Source: a virus
DNA length: 34,331 bases
IMG/VR virus record: IMGVR_UViG_3300042557_000779
Span: 1 to 34,331 of that record
Direction: 5' to 3' (one strand)
Part shown: in pieces, positions 16,278 through 24,516 of the stretch
Numbering within the stretch: the stretch's first letter is position 1
How the letters are laid out: each line of letters begins with the position of its first letter
Position numbers and translations under genes: made by a program
Notes under the pieces: model-generated
The model's input: the letters and a program-made list of their open reading frames with translations, nothing else
Told to the model about the DNA's origin: nothing
The model's database searches: none

Positions 16278-16284
16278 ATAAATA
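16278..16284 (-). promoter_or_regulatory. TATTTAT motif upstream of gp13-like gene (minus strand)
   Basis: Read on the minus strand it is AGATATTTATAATAAAAAAT, 13 bases before the ATG at 16264. It keeps the same orientation to its gene as the plus-strand copies. Confidence 0.38.
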
Positions 16285-16313
16285 TCTTCTAAAAAAAAAT
16301 GTGGTAGCGGATC

Positions 16314-17408
16314 TTATTTAGAATCCTTTTTTGTTCTTTTCAAGTATAGGTCATTAACAAATTCCCAATTAACAACATCCCAAAACTTTTGGATATATTC
16401 GTCACGTTTGTTTTGGTACTTTAAATAGTATGCGTGTTCCCAAACATCAAGACCTAACAAAGGATATCCACCTTTCTTAACTATGTTCATTAATGGATTA
16501 TCTTGATTTGGTGTAGACATGATTTTTAAATCACCATCCTTATTCAGATATAACCAAGCCCATCCAGATCCAAAACGATCTTTAGCTGCTTCGTTAAATT
16601 CATCTTTCATTTTTTTAATGTTACCAAAATCTTTTTTGATTTTTTTTAAAATCTCACCACTTGGTAGTTGTTTTTTAGGAGATAACATCTTCCAAAATAA
16701 TGCGTGGTTAAAAGCCCCACCAGCATTATTTCTAACTTTATTATCGAATTTACTTATAGTTCTTACAATATCCTCTAACTCTAAATCACCATCAATGTCT
16801 TTGATTGCTTTATTTAATTTATCAACATATCCTTTGTAGTGTTTATTGTAATGGATATTCATAGTTTTTGAATCTATAAATCTATTCAAAGAGGAATATG
16901 AGTAAGGTAACTTTTCAATACCAATTGATTTCATTTCAGAAACCAAATTTTTTTTGATTAGTTGTTTTTCGTTTAATAAAATTTGTTCAGATAGAAGACT
17001 TACTTTTCCCTTGATCCCTTTATGTTCATACATCAATTCCTCAAGTTCAGGATATTTTTTTTCAAATTTTTTGACAATCTGACCTGCAAAAGCATTTGCT
17101 TCGTCTTCATTAATACCACCAATATTAGGTCCGTGTTCTCTACCAAGAATTGTCATTTGATATTCGTGAACCCATTCATGTGCTAATGTTCTCATGATGT
17201 CACGATTTAATCTTCCTTTAGCAAGAACCTTAATTAAATGATCACCTCTTCTACTACCTGTAGACATCTCACCTTTTCTATCATCTAAAAACATAATTTT
17301 TAAATCATTCTTGAGTGGATACTCTTCTTGTAATAAAGAAATAAACTTTGTAACAAAGTCTTTTCGTTTTTTAATATCGGGATTTTCGTATTTGATAGAA
17401 ACTTTCAT
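16314..17408 (-). CDS. Metallopeptidase - Fe/Mn superoxide dismutase fusion
   Basis: I take the ATG at 17408 (364 residues), because the TTG at 17429 would place the TATTTAT motif inside the gene. Residues about 1-125 form a zinc-peptidase domain: LAHEWVHEYQ (H77, E78, H81) followed by NEDEANAFAG, where E103 could be the third ligand as in gluzincins. A Lys/Glu-rich linker follows. Residues about 165-364 are a complete Fe/Mn superoxide dismutase: LPYSYSSLNRFID, MNIHYNKHYKGYV (H186, Y194), NNAGGAFNHALFW (H235), GSGWAWLYL, STPNQDNPL (Q302, Mn-type position), and DVWEHAYYLKYQNKR (D321, H325). All four metal ligands are present. The dismutase should be active; the peptidase is probable. It lies between neck and helicase genes. 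Confidence 0.9.
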   Translation of the reverse strand: MKVSIKYENPDIKKRKDFVTKFISLLQEEYPLKNDLKIMFLDDRKGEMSTGSRRGDHLIKVLAKGRLNRDIMRTLAHEWVHEYQMTILGREHGPNIGGINEDEANAFAGQIVKKFEKKYPELEELMYEHKGIKGKVSLLSEQILLNEKQLIKKNLVSEMKSIGIEKLPYSYSSLNRFIDSKTMNIHYNKHYKGYVDKLNKAIKDIDGDLELEDIVRTISKFDNKVRNNAGGAFNHALFWKMLSPKKQLPSGEILKKIKKDFGNIKKMKDEFNEAAKDRFGSGWAWLYLNKDGDLKIMSTPNQDNPLMNIVKKGGYPLLGLDVWEHAYYLKYQNKRDEYIQKFWDVVNWEFVNDLYLKRTKKDSK

Positions 17409-17413
17409 CTTTG

Positions 17414-17420
17414 ATAAATA
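17414..17420 (-). promoter_or_regulatory. TATTTAT motif upstream of peptidase-SOD gene (minus strand)
   Basis: On the minus strand the motif reads GAATATTTATCAAAG and ends 5 bases before the ATG at 17408. It helps choose this ATG over the upstream TTG. Confidence 0.33.
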
Positions 17421-17437
17421 TTCTACCAATCAAAAGA

Positions 17438-19204
17438 TTATCGTCTATTGTTGATTAGATTCAATATTTCTTCAACAATGTCACCTGTATTTTCCACAAC
17501 ACCATCACCCATTACGGTTCTAATGATTTCTTTTTTACGATTAAGGATGTCATAAATTGTGCCTTCGATGGTATTTTCAAATAGTGGGTAGTAAACCAAT
17601 ACGTTTGATTTTTGACCATAACGATAAGCTCTATCTTCAGCTTGTGCGTGTTCTGCAGGAACAAAAGATAAATCATTCATAATCACAGCTTCCGCAGAAG
17701 TTAAAGTCAAACCAACACCCGCAGCTTTTAAGTTACCAACAAAAACTTTAATTTTATCATCGTTTTGAAATTGATCTACGGCTTGTTGACGCATGGCATT
17801 AGAACAACTACCATCAAGGTAAACTGCTTGTTTTGAGAAATGTTGGTATATTGTTTGAAGGGTATCAGTAAAGTTTGTGAATATTATAACTTTCTTTCCC
17901 TGTTCTATAATGTTTTCAGCAAACTCAATTGTTTGTTTTGTTTTTTCATTTGCAATTACTTTTCTAACTTTCATAAGTTTAGAAAACTGAACTGTTAAAG
18001 ATGATGACTCGTCAGGATTTTTATCGTACCAATCAAAATATTCACCCATTAAATCTTCGTACTCTTTTGATTTTAATCTCAAATAAACAGGTGTAATGAT
18101 TTTATCAGGTAAATCTAAAACATCTTCTTTCAATCTCCTAAGAATTTGTTTAGATGTACGATCTCTCAACTCTTCTAAATTAGAGGCACCTGTCACATTC
18201 CATACTTTTCTTTTACCTGCGGTAAATTGGAATCCTTGACAATACCTAATTGCATAAGCCTTCCAATTCTGAGCAACAGGACTTTCAATTAGATTTAATA
18301 AATTATAATAATTCATAGGCCGAGAAGTCATTGGTGTTCCTGTTAACAACCAAACTCGTTCTACTTTTTTTGCAAAACTATTAATAATCTTTGTTCTTTG
18401 TGCCTGAACATTTGATATCATGTGAGCTTCATCTAATATTACCAAGTCAAATCCACTTTGTAATAATAGAGACTCATCTTTTTTCTTCGCGTCTGAGTCG
18501 TGGAAGTTTTTAAGGATATCATAATTAACGATTACAAAATCATCTTCAGTTGAAAATTTTTTACCTTCCGCAATAAAAACAGGTCTATCTGAATAATTTG
18601 CAATTTCTCTTTGCCAATTTATCTTTAAAGACGCAGGGCAAACAATTAATATTTTTTTTGCTCCTGTTTCTAAAGCGGCAATAATAGTTGAGGTTGTTTT
18701 ACCAAGACCCATGTCATCGGCAAGAATAAATCTTTTAGATCCTGCTAATTTTTCGATCGCAATTTTTTGATGATCAAGCGGAGGACGATGAGAATATTTA
18801 GAATAATCAACACTAACGGATTGAACGTTATGGGTTTTAATTAATGCAGATTTCGGAATCCAAAATTCTGATAGTTTATCCTTTTCAAAAAATTTACCCC
18901 AAACATGATAAGACTTTTCTTTTTCAACTAAAAGTTTTTCAATATAAATCTGTTCTGGTACTTGAATCAAATATTTTTCTTCTGCGAATTTTTTAGAGAA
19001 GTAAGTGTCAAGCTCAACCCATTTACGTGCAATTTTAGGTGTTGAGTTGTAATATGTTGTAATATATTCCGATTGACTTCTAGTTGGGTAAAATTTACTA
19101 GAGACTTCTTTTTTATGTTTAAGATATAGTATATAATTATTTGCACCACTATAACTTTCGAGCAACTCTAATGCTTTATGTTCTATCAGTGTTTTTGTTT
19201 CCAA
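17438..19204 (-). CDS. SNF2-family (SF2) DNA helicase/translocase
   Basis: This 588-residue protein has all SNF2 motifs: I, LADDMGLGKT (K169, T170); Ia, VCPASLKINWQREI; II, DEAH (258-261); III, WLLTGTPMTSRP (286-296); IV-V, KVIIFTNFTDTL and NLKAAGVGLTLTSA; and VI, QAEDRAYRYGQ (521-531). The compact form without extra domains resembles SMARCAL1/HARP-like annealing helicases. A role in fork reversal, recombination or repair, parallel to T4 UvsW, is inferred. The start is unusual: the reading frame opens with TTG directly after an in-frame TAA, and the first internal methionine is inside motif I, so TTG must be used. It is divergent from the gp14-like gene across a 56-base AT-rich gap. Confidence 0.92.
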   Translation of the reverse strand: METKTLIEHKALELLESYSGANNYILYLKHKKEVSSKFYPTRSQSEYITTYYNSTPKIARKWVELDTYFSKKFAEEKYLIQVPEQIYIEKLLVEKEKSYHVWGKFFEKDKLSEFWIPKSALIKTHNVQSVSVDYSKYSHRPPLDHQKIAIEKLAGSKRFILADDMGLGKTTSTIIAALETGAKKILIVCPASLKINWQREIANYSDRPVFIAEGKKFSTEDDFVIVNYDILKNFHDSDAKKKDESLLLQSGFDLVILDEAHMISNVQAQRTKIINSFAKKVERVWLLTGTPMTSRPMNYYNLLNLIESPVAQNWKAYAIRYCQGFQFTAGKRKVWNVTGASNLEELRDRTSKQILRRLKEDVLDLPDKIITPVYLRLKSKEYEDLMGEYFDWYDKNPDESSSLTVQFSKLMKVRKVIANEKTKQTIEFAENIIEQGKKVIIFTNFTDTLQTIYQHFSKQAVYLDGSCSNAMRQQAVDQFQNDDKIKVFVGNLKAAGVGLTLTSAEAVIMNDLSFVPAEHAQAEDRAYRYGQKSNVLVYYPLFENTIEGTIYDILNRKKEIIRTVMGDGVVENTGDIVEEILNLINNRR

Positions 19205-19238
19205 TTAATCTTTTTTAAAAAAATACTAATAAAAAAGA

Positions 19239-19245
19239 TATTTAT
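19239..19245 (+). promoter_or_regulatory. TATTTAT motif upstream of gp14-like gene
   Basis: The motif reads GATATTTATCAATAAAAT, 15 bases before the ATG at 19261, within the divergent gap between helicase and neck genes. Confidence 0.38.
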
Positions 19246-19260
19246 CAATAAAATCGTATT

Positions 19261-19773
19261 ATGAGAAGTAATGTTCCTATTACAAGATTTGGTAAATTCT
19301 TTGGTGATCGTGATTTCGAACTAGAAATTGGTATGGGTCAAGAATGGTTAATTGGTGATATGAACTTCACTTGTGTTTTGTATAGAGTAGATAAAAACAA
19401 AATAAAAACTGATGACGTATATGGTGAGGCGGTAACAGACGGAATTAAATTTTTACCACCTGTAGAGTTTAATGCCTATGTTGGGATTGCAGCACCTGAA
19501 AACAAAATGATCGGTTCTACTCGTATGGATCAACTTGAACCAGGTAATATAACAATGTCTGTTTATATGAAAACTCTTGATGATTTAGATATTGAAATTG
19601 ACTTTGGTGATTACGTTGGTTACTACGATAGTGAAAATTTTGTAAGATACTATACTGTTGTTAACGATGGTCGTGTGACTTCAGATATAAAACATACCTA
19701 TAAGGGGTTCAAACCTTTTTATAGAACAATAATTGCGGCTCCTGTTGGACCAAATGAATTTAGAGGATTATAA
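19261..19773 (+). CDS. Neck protein, T4 gp14-like (tentative)
   Basis: This 170-residue protein follows the gp14 pattern: FTCVLYRVDKNKIKTDDVYGEA parallels the 'CYYVPRE...DLIFGED' region of T4 gp14, and IDFGDYVGYYDSENFVRYY plus FKPFYRTIIAAP parallel its later 'GDLIYFP..NSLFEI...DPFYQ' stretch. T4 gp14 is 256 residues, so this is a short version. It overlaps the gp15-like ATG by one base (TAATG), matching the T4 order 13-14-15. In the virion it would sit below the portal and connect head to tail. Identification rests on visual pattern plus gene order. Confidence 0.62.
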   Translation: MRSNVPITRFGKFFGDRDFELEIGMGQEWLIGDMNFTCVLYRVDKNKIKTDDVYGEAVTDGIKFLPPVEFNAYVGIAAPENKMIGSTRMDQLEPGNITMSVYMKTLDDLDIEIDFGDYVGYYDSENFVRYYTVVNDGRVTSDIKHTYKGFKPFYRTIIAAPVGPNEFRGL

Positions 19774-20816
19774 TGGCTTTACCAAAAAAACACCCAATAA
19801 AACCGTCAATACCTTTAACGTATCCTAAAACTCTTTTACCGAGAAGAGAAGAGATAAAAGATATGATTACAAAGGATGGTACGTACCTTCCTAAGTCATT
19901 ATTACATGCCGATTTGGATGGTGGTTTTTTAGAGTTTGTTAAAAATACTTTAAAAATTTCATCAGAAGGAAAAACTGTACCTGTTGCTGATATACTAATT
20001 ACAACACAAAACTGGTCACAGTTTGTTGAAACTTGGGATTTCCAAAACATTGATAAGAACATTGAACCTCCATTTATTACTGTAATTAGAAATCCTGAAG
20101 TAAAGTACGGAAATAATCCTGCTGTTATGTACAACATACCAAACAGGAGAATGTATTATTATATGGAAGTTCCTACTTGGGACGGTAATAGAGTTGGCGC
20201 TGACATTTATAAAATACCACAACCTGTACCCGCAGATTTTAAATACACGGTTGCAATTGTTTGTAATAGAATGAGAGAATTAAACTCATTTAATAAAAAA
20301 GTTTTAGAAACGTTTGCATCAAGACAGGCTTATCAAGTTATTAAAGGTCACTACATTCCGATTATAAATGATAGTATGACCGATGAATCGGTTTTGGATT
20401 TAGAAAAAAGAAAATACTACATACAAAAATATGAATTTACAATGATGGGATTCTTAATAGACGAAGATGAGTTTGAGGTGTATCCTGCATTATCAAGAAC
20501 TTTTCAAATGTATGAGGTCGATCAAAGACCCGTTAAAAGACCTCAGAAAAAACAAATGCCAGTACAACCCGAAACAATTCGTTTGATATATCCTGTGGAT
20601 AATTTATCTCAAGAATACTTTTTTGAATACACTTGTAATTTAAATTTTGATAACTCAGATAATTTAGAAAGTTATTCCGTCTATATAAATGACCAATATT
20701 ATGGTGATAATGTTGACAAAATTCAAATCAATACTAACGACACATTAAGGATTGATGTTGTTAAACAAGTGAGTGCTGCAGAATCTTCATTAGCATTCAC
20801 ACAATTTTTAGTTTAA
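19773..20816 (+). CDS. Tail terminator, T4 gp15-like (tentative)
   Basis: Residues about 60-260 of this 347-residue protein follow the gp15 tail-terminator layout: a central MYYYMEVPTWDGNRVGADIY and FKYTVAIVCNRMREL strand-helix section, then YYIQKYEFTMMGFLIDEDEFEVYPAL, comparable to 'IEWSLTFEVNGWMYPP' in T4. The last ~80 residues (from about 270) form an extra beta-domain, probably an Ig-like decoration. gp15 caps the sheath and tube and joins them to the neck. Translational coupling to the gp14-like gene and the sheath gene downstream support this. Its last four bases overlap the minus-strand ribbon-helix-helix gene. Confidence 0.62.
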   Translation: MALPKKHPIKPSIPLTYPKTLLPRREEIKDMITKDGTYLPKSLLHADLDGGFLEFVKNTLKISSEGKTVPVADILITTQNWSQFVETWDFQNIDKNIEPPFITVIRNPEVKYGNNPAVMYNIPNRRMYYYMEVPTWDGNRVGADIYKIPQPVPADFKYTVAIVCNRMRELNSFNKKVLETFASRQAYQVIKGHYIPIINDSMTDESVLDLEKRKYYIQKYEFTMMGFLIDEDEFEVYPALSRTFQMYEVDQRPVKRPQKKQMPVQPETIRLIYPVDNLSQEYFFEYTCNLNFDNSDNLESYSVYINDQYYGDNVDKIQINTNDTLRIDVVKQVSAAESSLAFTQFLV

Positions 20817-20974
20817 CTTTCCCCGTATATATCTTTCTTTTCCTTACATTTTTCAAGTATAAGGTTCTCTAAAAATTTATACATTTTAATACCTCTCTTA
20901 TCACAATATTTTTTTAGGACATCGTGTACTTCGGCGTCAATTTTTAAGTTTTTTATCTTCTTAGGTTCTTTCAT
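20813..20974 (-). CDS. Small ribbon-helix-helix DNA-binding protein
   Basis: From the ATG at 20974 this encodes 53 residues. KIKNLKIDAEVHDVLKKYC matches the beta-strand and first helix of CopG/Arc-type proteins, and GIKMYKFLENLILEKCKEKK the second helix. Such proteins bind DNA as dimers through the paired strands and usually repress. An upstream start at 21031 would add 19 residues of poor, hydrophobic sequence and is rejected. It is the only minus-strand gene in the tail module, convergent with gp15-like (4-base overlap) and divergent from the sheath gene, so it may regulate the sheath promoter or itself. Its target is unknown. Confidence 0.68.
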   Translation of the reverse strand: MKEPKKIKNLKIDAEVHDVLKKYCDKRGIKMYKFLENLILEKCKEKKDIYGES

Positions 20975-21016
20975 AACAGTAGGCAGAAAAAAGGCAGAAT
21001 AAAATCTTACCAAAAT

Positions 21017-21023
21017 ATAAATA
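21017..21023 (-). promoter_or_regulatory. TATTTAT motif upstream of ribbon-helix-helix gene (minus strand)
   Basis: Read on the minus strand it is ACTATTTATATTTTGG, 42 bases before the ATG at 20974. The TATATTTTGG part also resembles the Bacteroidota -7 element. Confidence 0.33.
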
Positions 21024-21059
21024 GTTTGCATAATGTAAAGTTTTTACTAAAAACTCGAA

Positions 21060-21066
21060 TATTTAT
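21060..21066 (+). promoter_or_regulatory. TATTTAT motif upstream of sheath gene
   Basis: Reads AATATTTATAGGTAAAAT, 32 bases before the sheath ATG at 21099, leaving room for a short untranslated leader. Sheath is expected to be among the most abundant late products. Confidence 0.42.
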
Positions 21067-21098
21067 AGGTAAAATAAATAAGTAAAGACATTTTAAAC

Positions 21099-24000
21099 AT
21101 GGCAACAAACAGTAAAGTTTTCGTTTCACCTGGTGTTTATACTTCTGAAGTAGATTTGAGCTTTGTTGCTCAGAGCGTCGGGGTAACAACATTAGGTATC
21201 GTAGGTGAAACTTTGATAGGTCCAGCTTTTGAACCGATTTTTATTACAAATTTTGATGAGTTCCAAACAGTATTTGGAGGTACCTCACCAGAAAAATTTG
21301 TTAATACACAAATTCCAAAGTATGAAGCGGCTTACATTGCAAAAGCATATCTACAACAATCTAATCAATTATTTGTGACAAGAATCTTAGGATTATCGGG
21401 TTATGATGCAGGACCATCTTGGTCAATAACTACAGTCGCTAACGTAAATCCATCAACTATTGGTGTTTGGTGTTTAAGTTCCGTGACTGATCCAACAACT
21501 TGTATCACAACATGTGTAACACCTAAAGAACTTACATTTACAGTTCCATTTACAGCTTGTACAAATTCAACAACAACAATAGGATACCAAGCTAATTTCC
21601 CTTCAATTATCCAAGATATAATTAATCAACAATATGAAGAGTTTAATGGAAATACATCTACATTAGAAACTCAAATTAATAATTTAATTTTTAATGTAAT
21701 AACAAGTAACAACCCTTATGTTGCTGAAGACGAACAAATTGCGTACTTTGGTTCTATCGCAACTAATGATTATGACACATTAAATGGTGCAGGATGGACA
21801 GCAGAAACAAACGTATTTAATGTCCCATCAGTTTCTTTAAATGATACTGATTTGTCATCACCATTCAATGACTCTTGGTATTATGCCTTATTTACTAATA
21901 CAGGTAACACAAATTACTCAGGGTATTCATTCTCTACATTAGTATCTGGTTTAACGGCTTATTATCCAAACCCAACACCTACACCTCAAGCGTCATCAAC
22001 ACCAACGCCTACACCATCGGCTGCGAATCCTTGTATTACACCGTCACCTTTTGTGTCACCAACACCTACACCTACACCTGTTAACATTGATTGTTATTCA
22101 GGAACTATTGTTGGTAAAATTTATTACTACACAGGAACATCATATGTTGATTATGATAATGTTGTTGTTGCAACTTTAAGATCAAGAGGTATTGCAACTT
22201 ATACAAACTCAACTAATCCAGCATACTCAGTGACTGCAACGACAGATGCTAGTTTAGATATGACAGGTAAATACGCAGGAGTTCTTAAAAACCCATACTT
22301 AACATTCGCAGTTAACTGTACTGATAAGTTTGGTCAAAACTTTACATTCGAAACTTCATTAACTCAAAATGATCCTGAGTATATTAGTAAAGTATTTGGA
22401 ATTGCAAACTTCCAAAAACCAAGAATTGAAGTTCCTTTATTTAATGAGGAAGTATTCCAATCTTGGTTAAACTATTCTTGGAAAAAAGGATATGTTAGAG
22501 GTTTGAATCCAAACTTTATTGAATTAGACTCCGCTCAAAGTGGTGATCCTAACTCAATTGGTTGGTACTTGGATAGATATCAAACACCTAACTCACCTTG
22601 GGTTGTATCAGAATTAAGAGGTAATAAAGTTTATGACCTATTCAGATTCTACACAATTTCTGATGGTGATGCAGCAAACACATTGATTAAAGTTTCACTT
22701 ATAAATCAAACTTATAACAACTTAACGTTTGATGTATTGATTCGTGATTATTTTGATACAGATGCAAACCCTGTAGTTCTTGAGAAATTTACAAACTGTA
22801 CAATGGATCCAGGACAAAACAACTTTATCGCAAATAAAATTGGTACATTAGATGGAGAATATGCTTTGAATTCTAAATACGTAATGGTTGAAATGAATGA
22901 GGACGCACCAATCGATGCACTTCCTTGTGGGTTCAACGGATTCAACTTTAGAAATTACGCAGGAGCTCAATCACCATTCCCAATTATTAAAGGTAAATAT
23001 GACTTCCCTGGTGAAGTAATCTATAACCCACCATTTGGTTTATCTTCGGGTAATGATGATGCATTAGTAAGTCCGGGAGACAATGTAAGAAGAACATACT
23101 TAGGTATATCTAATAGTTTAGGATGGGATGCCGCTTACTTCGAATATGTTGGTAAGAGAAATCCTAATAACACTTGTGATATCGACGGTCTACCATTTAA
23201 TTACAGATCGGCAGGTTTCCACATGGATGTAAATGCAAGTGGTTTAACAATCGGACCTGAGTTCTCAACAAGTGGTGATCCAAGATTTATCTGTGGTAAC
23301 TCATCATTCATTCAAGAACCTGAACTTCCAACAAACGCATACTATAGATTGTTCGCACGTAAATTTACATTCTTAGTACAAGGTGGATTTGATGGATGGG
23401 ACATCTATAGAGAATGGAGAACTAACGAAGACAGATTCCAAATCGGTAGAACAGGATTCTTATTCGGAGCTTGTCCATCTACAAGATACCCACAAGCAAC
23501 AGGTTGGGGAGCATTTAAAGAAATTTCTTTAGGTGACGGAACTCAAAATTGGGCAAATACTGACTACTACGCATACTTGTTAGGTCAACAAACATTTGCA
23601 AACCCTGAAGCTGTTAACATTAACGTGTTTGTAACACCGGGTATTGACTATGTGAATAACAGTAATCTTGTTGAAGATGCGGTTAACATAATCGAATTCA
23701 ACAGAGCTGACTCATTATATGTTTGTACAACACCTGACGTTGATATGTATGTTGCAACTACAACAGGAGTTGATGTGTTTATCTACCCAACTGAAGCGGT
23801 TGACAACTTAGAAAATACAGGAATTGACTCTAACTACACAGCCACTTATTATCCGTGGGTATTGACAAGAGACAGTGTAAACAATACACAAATCTACATC
23901 CCACCAACAGCTGAGGTAACAAGAAACTTAGCATTGACAGATAACATTGCATTCCCTTGGTTCGCAGCGGCGGGTTACACTCGTGGTATTGTTAACTGTA

Positions 24001-24449
24001 TCAAAGCTCGTAAGAAGTTAACTCAAGAAGATAGAGACATCCTTTATGTAGGTAGAATTAACCCAATTGCAACCTTCTCTGATGTAGGTACGGTAATTTG
24101 GGGTAACAAAACTCTACAAGTAAGAGAATCGGCTCTTGATAGAATCAACGTTAGAAGATTGTTGTTACAAGCTCGTAAATTGATTTCAGCAGTATCTGTA
24201 AGATTATTGTTTGAACAAAACGACTCACAAGTAAGACAAGACTTCTTAAATGCTGTTAACCCAATCTTAGATGCGATCAGAAGAGATCGTGGTTTATATG
24301 ACTTCCGAGTTACAGTTTCTTCAGATCCTGAGGATTTAGATAGAAACCAAATGACAGGTAAGATCTACATCAAACCAACAAGATCACTTGAATTTATCGA
24401 CATCACATTCTACATCACTCCAACAGGAGCATCGTTTGAGAATATATAA
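21099..24449 (+). CDS. gp18: Contractile tail sheath protein (T4 gp18-like)
   Basis: The N-terminus FVSPGVYTSEVDLS and the GIVGETLIGPAFEPIFITNFDEFQ stretch are classic sheath hallmarks. The C-terminal part carries the conserved core: AYTRGIVNCIKARKKL, INPIATFSDVGTVIWGNKTL, and RRLLLQARKLIS. It ends with NQMTGKIYIKPTRSLEFIDI, the end used for sheath subunit linkage. At 1116 residues it is far larger than T4 gp18 (659). The extra mass lies in insertions after the first ~105 residues, including a mucin-like Thr/Pro linker (about 289-329, repeated TPTP units) and beta-rich domains likely to project outward. A tetraloop terminator follows at once. Very confident. Confidence 0.96.
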   Translation: MATNSKVFVSPGVYTSEVDLSFVAQSVGVTTLGIVGETLIGPAFEPIFITNFDEFQTVFGGTSPEKFVNTQIPKYEAAYIAKAYLQQSNQLFVTRILGLSGYDAGPSWSITTVANVNPSTIGVWCLSSVTDPTTCITTCVTPKELTFTVPFTACTNSTTTIGYQANFPSIIQDIINQQYEEFNGNTSTLETQINNLIFNVITSNNPYVAEDEQIAYFGSIATNDYDTLNGAGWTAETNVFNVPSVSLNDTDLSSPFNDSWYYALFTNTGNTNYSGYSFSTLVSGLTAYYPNPTPTPQASSTPTPTPSAANPCITPSPFVSPTPTPTPVNIDCYSGTIVGKIYYYTGTSYVDYDNVVVATLRSRGIATYTNSTNPAYSVTATTDASLDMTGKYAGVLKNPYLTFAVNCTDKFGQNFTFETSLTQNDPEYISKVFGIANFQKPRIEVPLFNEEVFQSWLNYSWKKGYVRGLNPNFIELDSAQSGDPNSIGWYLDRYQTPNSPWVVSELRGNKVYDLFRFYTISDGDAANTLIKVSLINQTYNNLTFDVLIRDYFDTDANPVVLEKFTNCTMDPGQNNFIANKIGTLDGEYALNSKYVMVEMNEDAPIDALPCGFNGFNFRNYAGAQSPFPIIKGKYDFPGEVIYNPPFGLSSGNDDALVSPGDNVRRTYLGISNSLGWDAAYFEYVGKRNPNNTCDIDGLPFNYRSAGFHMDVNASGLTIGPEFSTSGDPRFICGNSSFIQEPELPTNAYYRLFARKFTFLVQGGFDGWDIYREWRTNEDRFQIGRTGFLFGACPSTRYPQATGWGAFKEISLGDGTQNWANTDYYAYLLGQQTFANPEAVNINVFVTPGIDYVNNSNLVEDAVNIIEFNRADSLYVCTTPDVDMYVATTTGVDVFIYPTEAVDNLENTGIDSNYTATYYPWVLTRDSVNNTQIYIPPTAEVTRNLALTDNIAFPWFAAAGYTRGIVNCIKARKKLTQEDRDILYVGRINPIATFSDVGTVIWGNKTLQVRESALDRINVRRLLLQARKLISAVSVRLLFEQNDSQVRQDFLNAVNPILDAIRRDRGLYDFRVTVSSDPEDLDRNQMTGKIYIKPTRSLEFIDITFYITPTGASFENI

Positions 24450-24470
24450 GTTGGTTTATTATTCATACGA

Positions 24471-24496
24471 AGGGGGACGAAAGTTCCCCTTTTTTA
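24471..24496 (+). terminator. Intrinsic terminator after sheath gene
   Basis: AGGGGGAC pairs with GTTCCCCT in an 8-bp stem (one G-U pair) closed by a GAAA tetraloop and followed by a run of six T. It lies 21 bases past the sheath stop and should end a strongly expressed transcript. Confidence 0.92.
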
Positions 24497-24505
24497 TTTA
24501 GCGGA

Positions 24506-24512
24506 TATTTAT
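24506..24512 (+). promoter_or_regulatory. TATTTAT motif upstream of HAD gene
   Basis: It lies between the sheath terminator and the ATG at 24517, with a 4-base gap. A fresh start of transcription is needed here because the terminator separates the HAD gene from the sheath. Confidence 0.36.
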
Positions 24513-24516
24513 TAAT

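Noticed and set aside
17409-17429. Upstream TTG start (17429) for the peptidase-SOD gene
   Set aside because: It would translate through the TATTTAT motif, and ATG at 17408 is the better start; the extra seven residues have no family support.
20975-21031. Upstream start (21031) for the ribbon-helix-helix gene
   Set aside because: The added residues are hydrophobic and unlike the family; ATG at 20974 gives a normal-sized protein.
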